DNA from: Anolis sagrei
Taxonomy: Eukaryota > Chordata > Lepidosauria > Squamata > Anolidae
Direction of reading: 5' to 3'
Assembly: GCF_037176765.1 (NCBI RefSeq)
Contig: NC_090023.1
Coordinates: 170,855,006-170,919,005, forward strand
Length of the DNA: 64,000 nt
Below are positions 1 to 9,480 of this stretch, one piece after another (position 1 is the stretch's first letter; the number at the start of each line of letters is the position of its first letter). Position numbers and translations under genes: made by a program. The notes beneath the pieces were generated by a model. That model was not told where the DNA came from. It ran no database searches and worked only from the letters and a program-made list of their open reading frames with translations.

Positions 1-62
1 CAAGGGACTCAGTGCGGCTTACATGCGGCCAAGCCCACAGCTCAACAATAAACAAGGTGATA
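1..62 (-). mobile_element. L2 LINE 3'-end fragment, cut by window edge
   Basis: Reads, on the reverse strand, as the end of the L2 3' tail (the conserved GTAAGCCGCACTGAGTCC-type stretch). The rest is outside the window. Confidence 0.6.
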
Positions 63-90
63 ACAAATAATAATAATAATAATAATAATA

Positions 91-130
<40 letters not shown>
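63..130. repeat. (TAA)n/(ATT)n microsatellite
   Basis: An AAT-type run turns into an ATT-type run near 91. This fits two L2 tails, or one tail and its inverse, meeting here. L2 copies of this genome commonly end in (ATT)n. Confidence 0.85.
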
Positions 131-133
<3 letters not shown>

Positions 134-878
134 TTATTTGTACCCCGCTAACATCTCCTGAAGGACTTGGTGTGGCTTACAAAGGCCAAGGCCCTCAAAA
201 ACAACAGTATAACAAATACAACAATAAAACTCATAAAGCAAACCAATAAACATTAAAGCAGTAACAGTAAACATTAAAAACAATACATCATGACACATTT
301 AAAACTAGGGCCGGGCCAGATGTAATGAATAAAATTTAAAGTGCTGGACATGACAGGTTAAATGTAAAGATTTTAGGGTAGGTGCGATGAGCAGACAATC
401 TTAAATCTCTAGTAAAGTGCGTATGGGACATGAAGCTGGGAGTTTCCTATTCTGGAAAGGCACACTGGAACAGCCAGGTCTTCAAGCTCTTCCTAAAGAC
501 TGCCAACCTTGGGGCTTGTCTGATGTCCTTGGGGAGAGAGTTCCAGAGTCGGGGGGCTACCACAGAGAAGGCCCTGTCCCTCGTCCCCACCAAGCGCACC
601 TGCGACGCAGGTGGGATCGTGAGCAGGGCCTCTCCAGATGAACGGAGGGAATGTGTGGGTTCATATACGGAGATGCGGTCACGCAGGTAGGCAGGTCCCA
701 AACCGTTTAGGGCTTTGTAGGTGAGCACCTGCACCTTGAATTGTGACCGGAAAATGAACGGCAGCCAATGGAGCTCCTTAAACAGGAGGGTTGACCTCTC
801 TCTGTAAGGAGCACCAGTTAACAACCTGGCCACCGCCCGTTGGACCAGCTGAAATTTCCGAGCCGTTTTCAAGGGCAG
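131..878 (-). mobile_element. L2-clade LINE, 3' part
   Basis: The reverse strand encodes the C-terminal part of an L2 ORF2 (447-872), with the landmarks [44 protein letters not shown] and [13 protein letters not shown]. The 3' tail lies at 131-210. The copy is 5'-truncated and lacks the reverse-transcriptase core. Confidence 0.85.
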
Positions 879-1524
879 TCCCCTGCCCCTCTCAGCCCAC
901 AGGCGACTTGAGGCGGTTCACAAGGCAACAATTCAGTGTCAACAACATCATAAAAACATTTAAAACATTAAAAAGCATTAACATATCAATTAAGACCATA
1001 ACAAATTAGTAAAAGCAAATCATTTCATCTCCTAGATAAAAACATAATCCAATCTCATAGTGCAATTGTTCCATATTCCTATGTCTGTTACACTGCCTTT
1101 TCAAACGCCTGCTCGAACAGCCAGGTTTTGACTTTTTTTTTGGAAAGTCAAAAGGGAGGGAGCCGATCTAATGTCCCTAGGAAGGGCGTTCCATAGCCGA
1201 GGGGCCACCACTGAGAAGGCCCTGTCTCTCATCCCCGCAAAACGAATTTGTGACACAGACGGAGTCGAGAGCAGGGCCTCCCCAGACGATCTTAATGTCT
1301 TAGATGGTTCATAAGGGGAGATGCGTTCGGACAGGTAAGTAGGGCCAGAACCGTTTAGGGCTTTATAAGCTAAAGCCAACACTTTGAATTGTGCCTGGTA
1401 GCAAACTGGCAGCCAGCATAGCCAGCGCAACAACGGAGTTGTATGCTCCTTGAGCGCCACTCCTGTTAGTAATCTAGCTGCCGTCCGTAGGACCAATCGA
1501 AGCTTCAGAACAGTCTTCAATCTT
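879..1524 (-). mobile_element. L2-clade LINE, second 3' part
   Basis: A second L2 copy of a different subfamily, with C-terminal coding at 1101-1520 (LVLRTAARLLTG, AYKALNGSGPTYLSERISPY, FSVVAPRLWNALP). Its tail begins beside the 5' end of the previous copy, which suggests one L2 inserted next to or into the other. Confidence 0.8.
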
Positions 1525-1877
1525 AACTTGATATAGGGCTCTCGTGAATGTCCTTTTGTTCTTTTAAGATTAGTGCAGTTCCATAAGGAAACATTGCATT
1601 TTCTTTCTCTTTTGGTGTGTGGGGTATAATGAATATTTGAATAACATTAGCCCCATAATTATTGATTTTGCAAAGGGGACAGAAACTATAGTCAGAACTA
1701 CAAAAATGCACTAGGCAATCAAAATTCTTGCCTCGTGGATTACTCATCAATGAGTGATTCTTCCATTGATATCAAAACTTCTTTGTGAGTTCATCTGAGA
1801 ATTTGGTGTAGAGTGTTGTGAGTATATATAGCTGTATTTATCGCCATCAGGTCCAGGTGAGGCTGTATAGGTGTTGA
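1525..1877. other. Intergenic, no feature recognised
   Basis: AT-rich sequence without a convincing ORF, repeat or motif. A short ORF on the reverse strand (1523-1750) has no recognisable domain. Confidence 0.5.
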
Positions 1878-2192
1878 CAGGACCGTAGCCAGGATTTCGT
1901 TTGGCGGGGGGGGGGGGGGGTTCAAGGGGGGGGTTCGGGGGGGTGAGTTTCGGGGGGGGGCTGAGTCTGAGGGAAAGAGGGTCTACCCTAGCAAACCTTT
2001 TGCTTTGTTACCCCAATACCCCAATGCATATGGGATATATTGAGTATGGTGATCAGATCATGATATGAATAAACATAACAGTTTACATAATGCACCAGTA
2101 AGGCCTTTTCACGAACCACCATAAGAATTTCGGGGGGGGGGGGGGCGCTGAAGCCCCTCAATCCCCCCCCCCCCCCCCCGGCTACATGCCTG
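1878..2192. mobile_element. hAT-type MITE with long G/C runs
   Basis: The ends are an imperfect inverted repeat: CAGGACCGTAGCC on the left, and on the right GGCTACATGCCTG, which reads CAGGCATGTAGCC on the reverse strand. The flanks GGTGTTGA and TGTGTTGA (7 of 8 identical) look like an 8-bp hAT target duplication. The arms carry long G runs (about 1905-1970 and 2133-2144) and a C run (2163-2179). Confidence 0.7.
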
Positions 2193-2512
2193 TGTGTTGA
2201 ACTTGAACTTAGTAGAGGTCTGGATGAGAACCAAGAAATGAAAGATATGGTTGGCTCAATTGAAGCCTGAGGGGCTGGTAAATACTGGTTTTAGAATACA
2301 GTCAGGATTTGGGGGGGGGGGGTTCACTTCCTGAAGGAGTAACCATATATTCTGGGGATGCTTTGGGACCTAACATTGTCTCCTGAGGCTTAGAGCACCT
2401 TTGGGTAAGACACTAATTGGCAGTGGGCAAGCTTAATGCAAGCTCACCCATTGTTTAGCTGTAAAATATACAGTGACAACTGTGGCATATATTTAAATTA
2501 TGCCCAAAGCAC
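2193..2512. other. Intergenic, no gene seen
   Basis: Unremarkable sequence with one poly-G run near 2309-2321. No supported ORF. Confidence 0.45.
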
Positions 2513-2801
2513 CGGGATTTTGGCTGAGTGTCAGCTGCATTAAGATCACTCTGACCAAAAGATCATGAGTTCGAAGCCAGCCCGGGTTGGAGTGGGTTTC
2601 CAACCAATTGTGTAGCCTGTTGTTGACCTTTGCAACCCGAAAGACAGTTGCATTTGTCAAGTAGGAAAATTAGGTACCACCTTAAAGTGTGAGGAGGCTA
2701 AATTAACTAATTTATGAGGCCATAAAAAAGACTAGAGCAAGCACTCTAGCAAAAAGCATGCGGGGAATGCGGAAGTACTTCATCAGTGTCGCAGATGGAC
2801 G
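2513..2801 (+). mobile_element. tRNA-derived SINE (family with GAGTTCGAAGCC B box)
   Basis: A B-box-like GAGTTCGAAGCC at about 2567 and the downstream body (GAAAGACAGTTGCAT, GTACTTCATCAGTGT) match the copies at 38345-38535 and 59768-60213. The L2-like 3' tail seen in the last copy is missing here; an L2 fragment follows directly. Confidence 0.75.
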
Positions 2802-3269
2802 ATGAAAGCCCTGCTCTCGGCCCCACCTCTATCACAAGTGAGATTGGTGGGGACGAGGAGCAGAGCCTTCTCGGTGGTGGCCCCTCACCTGTGGAATCCA
2901 CTTCCCGGAGAAATTAGGTCATCAACATCCCTCCTCTCTTTCAGAAGGAAACTAAAAACATGGATATGGGACCAGGCTTTTGGGTAATCTGGCAGATAGA
3001 CAAAGGACAATGACGACTAGAATTGATAGGATTTGACAGTGTGGAATGAATTTACGGATTCTGAGCTGGCGAACGTTGAGCATTAGACTGGTTTTATTGA
3101 TTGTGATGTATAATTGATTGTTTTAATTGTTTTATAATTGCTGTTGATATATGTTATTATCTTATTGTTTGTGTTGGCATCGAATTGTGCCTTTTGTAAG
3201 CTGTCCTGAGTCCACCCTTGGAGGTTGAGAAGGGCATGGTAGAAGTGCGTGAAATAAATAAAATAAATA
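2802..3269 (+). mobile_element. L2 LINE 3' end with (AAAT)n tail
   Basis: The + strand encodes the very C-terminus of an L2 ORF2 (2802-2987: LVGTRSRAFSVVAPHLW). An untranslated tail follows with the GTAAGCTGTCCTGAGTCC motif, ending in (AAATAA)n at 3250-3270. Confidence 0.8.
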
Positions 3270-3572
3270 AATTTACCCAGTCCTCGCTCAGGGTTAACCT
3301 AAGTCTGAAACGACTTGAAAGCGTACAATAACGCTTTCTCATCTGCCAAAAACAGGCCCACACTTTCCATTGAAATACTAATAAGTTTATATTTGTTATA
3401 ATTGTACTTCATTTTAATTATTGTATTGTTTTTAAGTGGTTTTTTGCGCTACAAATAAGGTATGTGCAATGTGCATAGGAATTTGTGTTTTTTTAAAAAA
3501 ATATAATCCAGTCCTCCAACAGTTTGAGGGACTGTGACCTGGCCCTCTGTTTAAAAAGTTTGAGGACCTCTG
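3270..3572 (+). mobile_element. hAT MITE of the CAGGGGTCCTCAAACT family, left end missing
   Basis: Matches the interior and right part of the complete copy at 40236-40598 (TGAAACGACTTGAAAGC, TCCAACAGTTTGAGGGACTG) and ends in GAGGACCTCTG. The left terminal repeat is absent. Confidence 0.75.
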
Positions 3573-3939
3573 ATATAGACAATAATTTTAATTCTCCAAG
3601 CCAAGACTGACTTTAAAATATAGGACAGATCTATTGAGTAACTGCTTCTCTTTACAAAACATTGTAAAGGATCTTATGTTTACCTTGTAGCGCATCAGAT
3701 TTTGCCAGCACTGCTTAATAATCTTCATATTTGTCACCTTTAAAGTGAAAAAAAATTCTAGCTTCCATATTACTTACATGTTACAAAATAAAGATTATTT
3801 TGTTGTCATTATTAATCTAGTCAATATTTTTGATCTTTTTTTGTCTATAGGTAATTGAGAAATCAGTGGTTATGAATATATTAAATCATTTGTTTTGCAA
3901 AATGTTTTTTTCTAGAACCCAAAGTATGGCATCTGCTAG

Positions 3940-4131
3940 TTCTGCCATCTTGGATGGCCTGAAGAAAAGGAGAAGCTTCCTCCTGAATATGGAAGGCTTG
4001 GAGAAGACTATACAGAATGGAACGACTCTTACTTGCAGTTCCTTGCTTCAGTTGACTCCAGTTATGAATGTTTAATTTTTTTTTACTACCACATTTTTTC
4101 CTTTGTAAATATGTCAATATATATACTGTAA
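3940..4131 (+). CDS. Possible terminal exon of an unidentified upstream gene
   Basis: After a candidate acceptor (CTGCTAG at 3933-3939) an open frame reads FCHLGWPEEKEKLPPEYGRL, then GEDYTEWNDSYLQFLASVDS and a stop at 4129. The charged and aromatic composition looks like real protein rather than repeat. A poly(A) signal follows at 4208. I do not recognise the protein. In human, STOX1 and DDX50 lie upstream of DDX21; this is not a DDX50 C-terminus (no RGG-type tail). STOX1 is possible by position only. A second acceptor-like TTTTTTTCTAG ends at 3915, but the same frame then soon meets a stop. Could also be a decayed exon. Confidence 0.35.
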   Translation, partial: FCHLGWPEEKEKLPPEYGRLGEDYTEWNDSYLQFLASVDSSYECLIFFYYHIFSFVNMSIYIL

Positions 4132-4207
4132 ATGTCATAAGCTATCAAATATGTTAAAGTAGATTAAAGTCATAATAGTCCCCTTTTACCATGTATGGAA
4201 GCTTTTT

Positions 4208-4213
4208 AATAAA
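4208..4213 (+). terminator. AATAAA poly(A) signal candidate
   Basis: AATAAA lies 77 bases after the stop of the possible terminal exon. Its meaning depends on that exon being real. Confidence 0.35.
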
Positions 4214-4353
4214 CCTTTTCCTGCGCCTTTTTATAACCATCTTTTCTTTGTGGTAATACTTATATGGGAAAACAATGGAATTAAATTGTAATATATTTGC
4301 CTTTAGTGGCCACACAGAAATCCAAGATGTTTCGTTTGCTTTAGGCTCTAGTG

Positions 4354-4487
4354 CAGTGGTTCTCAACCTGGGGTCCCCAGATGTTTTTAGCCTACAACTC
4401 CCAGAAATCCCAGCCAGTTTACCAGCTGTTAGGATTTCTGGGAGTTGAAGGCCAAAAACATCTGGGGACCCAGGTTGAGAACCACTG
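4354..4487. mobile_element. Fold-back hAT MITE with perfect 8-bp TSD
   Basis: CAGTGGTTCTCAACCTGGG and its inverse bound a 134-bp near-palindrome. The flanks are identical: CTCTAGTG at 4346-4353 and 4488-4495. Internal arms carry AACTCCCAGAAATCC and its inverse. A relative lies at 59537-59661. Confidence 0.9.
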
Positions 4488-4943
4488 CTCTAGTGTATTC
4501 GTCTAACGCAGTGATCTTATGGGGGTTCTGCAGACACACCCCAAATCTGGAGTCATTTTTCCCAGCTGCTCATTGATCTTATTACCTCCTATCCATACAC
4601 TAAAAAAATTAAAATCACTTCCTTCTGTCAGTTAGGTATTCGGTTTTGTGCCCTGTGGGGCCCCTGTCCCTTATCCCATCCATTTTTCCCATGGGACATA
4701 GGGGTCTGCCTAAATCAGTGCTGCCTTATTTAAAATTGACTGATATGAGGATATAAAGGAGAACATCTTAATCCTGTGTACTTTGTTCACTTTGCTCATA
4801 CTGAAAATGTCAAGCACCCTGCTATTAGCCATCAAGTTGGTTTTGATTTACAGTATGTAAATGAATGAGAGACTTCTGAGACAAAGTGACTTCCTTTACA
4901 GTGTAATGTAATGGGATCTTCCTACTGCTTTTCAAACCTTATT
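4488..4943. other. Intergenic, no feature recognised
   Basis: No ORF, RNA or repeat could be supported here. Confidence 0.45.
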
Positions 4944-5060
4944 GCAGGCATCCTCAAACTGTGGCCCTCCAGCAGTTTGGCCCCCCAACTCCCAGAATTC
5001 CTGACCATTAAACAAACTGGCTAAACCTTCTGGGAGTTGGAGGCCTAAACAGCTTTTTTA
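4944..5060. mobile_element. hAT-like MITE fragment
   Basis: Begins CAGGCATCCTCAAACTGTGG, continues with GCCCTCCAGCAGTTTGG and AACTCCCAGAATTCC, then shows the inverse TTCTGGGAGTTGGAGGCC. It resembles the other CTCAAACT-ended MITEs, but the right end is incomplete. Confidence 0.6.
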
Positions 5061-5099
5061 ATGGATGCTGTAAAGGAAGAGGAATGAATAAACGACAAA

Positions 5100-5825
5100 T
5101 CTTATATAAATAAAAATGTAATGTTCGTTTGTGGTATTCACAGAACTCAACACCCACTGGACGAATTGACATCAAATTTGGACACAAGACACCTAACAAC
5201 CCAATATATGTCCTTCACTCAAAAAAAATTGCTTTTGTCAATTTTGTCCCTTGCTCCCCCTTTTATTTTCCTTCTCCTCTCTCTCCTTTCTATCTTCTCT
5301 CCCTCTTTCGTTCCTTCCTTCCTTTGCTTTCTTTCCCTCCCTCTTTCTTTCTCTCCTTTCTTCTCTCCCTCTTCCCTTCCTTCCCTTCTTGACCACTTGC
5401 CTGGTGCTGGCAGGAAGGGAGCCTCGCAGCCAGGCGCGGTGCAGGCAGGAGGGAGGTGCTTTCGAGGCAGGCCAGCACCGCCCCTTCTTTTTTCTGCCAT
5501 GGCCTTCCTGCCTGTTTGCCGGTTGGGCACGCAGGCAGGGTCACATGAAAGGCGCCTTGCAGCTGCAGCAGGAAGAAGGAGCTTGTCGGGATTGGCAGCT
5601 TGCAACAGATTTTCCTTCGCGTGGGGGGGAGGGGACATTCGCGCATGCGCTGTTATGAATTTTTGGCTTCTTTGGGGGATTAAGGTTAATTTTTTTTGTT
5701 TTATTGAGTGAAGGACATAGATTGCTTTGTGTGCTGTCTTGTGTCCAAATTTGGTGTCAATTTGCCCAGCGGTTTTTGAGTTCTGTGAATACCACAAATG
5801 AACATTACATTTTTATTTATATAGA
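5100..5825. mobile_element. Helitron-like element with two inverted heads
   Basis: The left end has the usual head of this Helitron family (TATATAAATAAAAATGTAATG from about 5103). The right end, at about 5690-5825, is the same head in inverse orientation. The inside is a polypyrimidine tract (5250-5395) and a GC-rich block with CGCGCATGCGC. No 3' hairpin lies between the heads, so this is a head-to-head arrangement, not one standard element. Confidence 0.65.
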
Positions 5826-6345
5826 CTAGCCGTCCCCTGCCACGCATTGCTGTGGCCCACATGGGGGTTCTGTGTGGGAGGTCTGGCCCAATTCTATCAT
5901 TGGTGGGATTCAGAAAAATCTGTGATTGTAGGTGAACTATAAATCCCAGCAACTACAACTCCGAAATGTCAAGATTCTATTTTCCCCATACTCCACCAGT
6001 GTTCACATTTGTGCTTATTGAGTATTCGTATAGTTTGGTCCAGATCCATCATTGTTTGTGTCCACAGTGATCTCTGGATGTAGGTGAACTACAACTCCAA
6101 AACCAAAGGACACTGGCCACCAAATCCTTCCAGTATTTTCTGTTGGTCATGGGAGAACTGTGTGCCAAGTTTGGTTCAATACCATTGTTGGTGGAGTTCA
6201 GAGTGCTCTTTGATTGTAGGTGTATTATAAATCTCAGCAACTACAACTCCCAAATGACAAAATCATTTTTTTGAGTGAAGGACATACATTGGGATGTTAG
6301 GTGTACGCTGTCCAAATTTGGTGTCAATTCGTCAATATTGAAATC
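5826..6345 (-). mobile_element. Non-autonomous Helitron, 5' end truncated
   Basis: Read on the reverse strand, the 3' end is a hairpin (GCCACAGCAATGCGTGGC) followed by AGGGGACGGCTAG, the CTAG end typical of Helitrons. The body with repeated ACTACAACTCC motifs extends to about 6340, where the head is cut short. It directly abuts the preceding element. Confidence 0.75.
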
Positions 6346-6616
6346 TGAAAGATATACTGAAAGTCTTTGCTTGCAACATTTTTTTCCTTGCATTTGTTCC
6401 TGTTGAACTTCATATTATTATTATTATTATTATTATTATTATCTTTATTTGTACCCCGCTAGCATCTCCCGAAGGACTCGATGCGGCTTACAAAGGCCAA
6501 GGCCTCAAAACACAACATAACAATACGCAACCTAAATCAAATCAAAAACAGTTAAAGCAATATTAAAACAACAAGCAATAAACCAATACACAATAAAACT
6601 GGGCCGGGCCAGAGTA

Positions 6617-6744
6617 TTTATTTATCGTGTCATCAGCAACCATTGTATTACAATTCTAACAGAGCAAAACAAACACAGAGATTAAAAAGAAAAAGAAAAA
6701 AAGAAAGAAAAAAAACCCACACAGATTTTGCAAATTTGGTATTT
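6617..6744 (-). mobile_element. Vingi/Ingi-like LINE 3' end, short insertion in L2
   Basis: The LINE 3' terminus (reverse of TTTATTTATCGTGTCA) is inserted in the L2 tail. The target duplication GGGCCAGAGTA at 6606-6616 and 6745-6755 is perfect, 11 bp. Confidence 0.85.
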
Positions 6745-7247
6745 GGGCCAGAGTAATGGGTACAGATTAAAAGTGCTGATGTGGCAGGTGATATGTAGGA
6801 TTATAGGGCAAGTTCAGTGTGCCAACAATCTTAATTTCTACTAAAGTGCTCTTGGGACTTGTTGGAGGATTCCTATTCTGGAAAGGCACATCGGAACAGC
6901 CAGGTCTTCAAATTCTTCCTAAAGACTGCCAACGTAGGAGCCTGTCTAAGATCTTTGGGGAGGGTGTTCCAGAGTTGGGGGGCCACCACAGAAAAGGCCC
7001 TGTCTCGCGTCCCCACCAGACGTGTCTGAGACCCAGGCGGAATTGCAAGCAGGGCCTCTCCGGATGAACGAAGTGAGCGCGTGGGTTCATAGACGGAGAT
7101 GCGGTCACGCAGGTAGGCTGGTCCCAAACCATTTAGGGCTTTGTAGGTCAGCACCTGCACCTTAAATTGGGCTCGGAAAATAAACGGCAGCCAAAGGAGC
7201 TCCTTGAACAGGAGGGTTGACCTCTCTCTGTAAGGAGCACCAGTTAA

Positions 7248-7411
7248 TTTATTATTTATTTACTTGTATACCGCAGTTTCTCAGCCCAACAGGCGACTCA
7301 ACGCGGTTTACAACAAGGATAAAAATCAATCAACGATATACAATTTAAAACCATAAAAGCATAATATACAATATTGACACAACAATAGACAACACAATGC
7401 ATCTCATAACT
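7248..7411 (-). mobile_element. L2 3' end nested in L2
   Basis: Reverse-strand L2 tail of the subfamily with GTATACAAGTAAATAAATA-type ends, inserted in the ORF2 region of the host L2. GTTAA at 7243-7247 and 7412-7416 is a likely short target duplication. Confidence 0.75.
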
Positions 7412-7682
7412 GTTAACATCCTGGCCGCTGCCCATTGCACCAATTGAAATTTCCGAGCCATTTTCAAGGGCAGCCCCACGTAGAGTGCATTACAGTAGTC
7501 CAGTCTAGAGCTGACCAAGGCATGGACCACCCCGGCCAGATCAGCCTTTGAGAGGTACGGTTGCAGTTGGCGCACAAGTCTCAATTGTGCAAAAGCCCTC
7601 CCGGACACCGCCGATTTTGTCAGTTTTGGCCAATCATCTCTCCAATCTGTGAAGCTCGTTTTGAATCCTGCTCCTCTTTAGC

Positions 7683-8764
7683 TTATTTATTTCTCGTGTC
7701 AGGGCAGCCAGTCAGTTATATTACATTTCTAACAGAACAAAGCAAACAAACAGAGAAAATACAAAATGTGTGTTTGATAGTTGATTAAATGTCCCTTGAC
7801 CAGTATCTGGCCACTTGGAGTGCTTTTGGTGTTGCTGCAAAAAGATCCTCCATTGTGCATGTGGCAGGGCTCAGGTTGCATTGCAGCAGGTGGTCTGTGG
7901 TTTGCTCCTCTCCACACTCGCATGTTGTGGATTCCACATTTCTGAAGGTTGGCTCTGCATCTCGTGGTGCCAGAGCGCAGTCTGTTCAGCGCCTTCCAAG
8001 TCGCCCAGTCCTCTGTGTGCCCAGGGGGGAGTTTCTCATTTGGTATCAGCCATTGGTTGAGGTTCTGGGTTTGAGCCTGCCACTTTTGGACTCTTGCTTG
8101 CTGAGGTGTTCCAGCGAGTGTCTCTGTCTGGATTTAAGTCGTTGACGTGCTAGCTGATACCCAAACAGGGGATGAGCTGGAGATGTCACTGCCTTGGTCC
8201 TTTCACTATTGGCTGCCACTTCCTGGCGGATGTCAGGTGGTGCGATACTGCCTAAGCAGTGTAATTTCTCCAGTGGTGTAGGGCGCAGACACCCTGTGAT
8301 AATGCGGCATGTCTCATTAAGAGCCACATCCACTGTTTTAGTGTGGTGAGATGTGGGTTGTTGTAGGTTTTTCCGGCTATATGGGCATGTTCTGGAGGCA
8401 ATTTTTCTCCTCAGAGAAAAGGCAAGCATCCTCAGAGGTAGTGAGGTGTGTTGGAAGTAGGAAAAATGGGTTTATATATCTGTGGAATAACCAGGGTGAG
8501 ACAAAGGACTTTTGTCTGCTGGGGCTAATGTGAATGTTTCAGCTGATCACCTTGATTAGATCACCTTGGTGAGATGTGTTCCACACTGGGCATGCATACT
8601 CAGCAGCAGAGTAGCACAGCGCAAGGGCGGATGTCTTCACTGTGTCTGGTTGTGATCCCCAGGTTGTGCCAGTCAGCTTTCGTATGATATTGTTTCTAGC
8701 ACCCACTTTTTGCTTGATGTTGAGGCAATTCCTCTTTAGCTGGGAATAGTAGAGACCCCGCCCC
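7683..8764 (-). mobile_element. Vingi/Ingi-like LINE, 3' half, split by a Penelope-like fragment
   Basis: The reverse strand encodes the C-terminal part of a LINE ORF2 (ALCYSAAEYACPVWNTSH, NETCRIITGCLRPTPLEKLH) and a zinc-knuckle-like ECGEEQ..H..RC region. A longer copy lies at 45945-47177. The Vingi/Ingi assignment is from memory of the family and is only moderately sure. It ends a few bases before the DDX21 promoter. Confidence 0.65.
8356..8567 (-). mobile_element. Penelope-like element 3' fragment
   Basis: Reverse-strand match to the tail of the Penelope-like copy at 37257-37845 (GGTTGTTGTAGGTTTTTCC, CATCCTCAGAGGTAGTGAGG). Flanked by GGTGAGATGTG at 8345-8355 and 8568-8578, a perfect 11-bp duplication within the host LINE. 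Confidence 0.8.
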
Positions 8765-8766
8765 AC

Positions 8767-8789
8767 ACTACATTTCCCAGAGTTCTGCG
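8767..8789 (+). promoter_or_regulatory. ZNF143/STAF-like site in DDX21 promoter
   Basis: ACTACATTTCCCAGAGTTC resembles the known ZNF143 (SBS) consensus ACTACAATTCCCAGAATGC. It sits at the start of the CpG-rich block about 400 bp before the DDX21 start codon. Binding is inferred. Confidence 0.55.
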
Positions 8790-9480
8790 CGAGGCAGAAG
8801 AGGCGCGTGGGCGTCCTCTTTCAAACGCCGGTCTGACGAGAGACACTCTTTCCCTGGCGCCCCCTCAAGGCGGGCCCCTGAACTGCGGGAAGGCAGGCCT
8901 CACCCGGCGCTCCTCTTCCCGGCCGCGGCCTAGTCAGGGCTGAGGCGCCGGTGGGGCATGGGCTGGTGGTGCCGCTGCCTGGCGCAGTCCCGGAAGGCCC
9001 TCCGCCTGGCCCCGGCCTGCTGGAGGGCGCCATTTTGCGCCGCCCCCCTCAGCCGCGCGCCGCCTCCCCCCTCCTCCCCCTCCCCCTCCCTCCTCTTGGG
9101 CGGGGCGGAGCTGCTCCTTCCTTTCACGCCGGCCTCGGCCCCGACCAGCCGCTTCTGCCACCAGCTCCGCGGCGGAGATTGCCAGGCCATGCCCGCAGCC
9201 CCCCGCCCCGACGACAACGACGACAACGAGATGGAGCTCGAGGCCGCCCTGGAGCCCGAGGACGCCCTGGAGAGCGGAGGGAAGAAGCGCAAGGTACGCG
9301 GCGAGGGGGAAGGACGGAAAGAGGGAAGGACAAGGCCCAGGCGCTTACGTAAGGCCGACCGGGCCTCGTGGCTGACGGGAAGGAGAAGCCGGCCTCCGAG
9401 CCGGAAGCGCGGCCTGTTCGTGGCGCAGAGAAGTCAACCAAGAGGAGGCCTCTCTTTCCCACGGGCCTTCCCGCCCCCTC
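8770..9480 (+). promoter_or_regulatory. CpG-rich promoter, 5' UTR and exon 1 region of DDX21
   Basis: Sharp change from repeat DNA to GC-rich, CpG-dense sequence with CCGCCCC-type boxes, spanning exon 1. No clear TATA box. It fits a housekeeping promoter. The transcription start cannot be fixed from sequence. Confidence 0.75.
9189..9293 (+). CDS. DDX21: DDX21 exon 1 (coding part)
   Basis: Encodes residues 1-35, [20 protein letters not shown] onward to GGKKRK. Donor GTACGC; phase 0. The 5' UTR extends upstream in CpG-rich DNA. The frame stays open back to an ATG at 8958, so a longer N-terminus cannot be excluded. Confidence 0.85.

Larger units (their letters stand above)
6416..7612 (-). mobile_element. 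L2 LINE interrupted by two later insertions
   Basis: (ATT)n tail at 6416-6441, L2 3' tail, then C-terminal ORF2 coding on the reverse strand (6873-7160, resuming at 7412-7608). A Vingi-like 3' end sits at 6617-6744 and another L2 3' end at about 7248-7411. Confidence 0.85.

Noticed and set aside
447-1520. ORFs that might be taken for host genes
   Set aside because: They match the L2 ORF2 C-terminus and recur many times in the window.
5121-5797. Overlapping ORFs of 135-196 aa
   Set aside because: They run through Helitron heads and a polypyrimidine tract; products of repeat composition.
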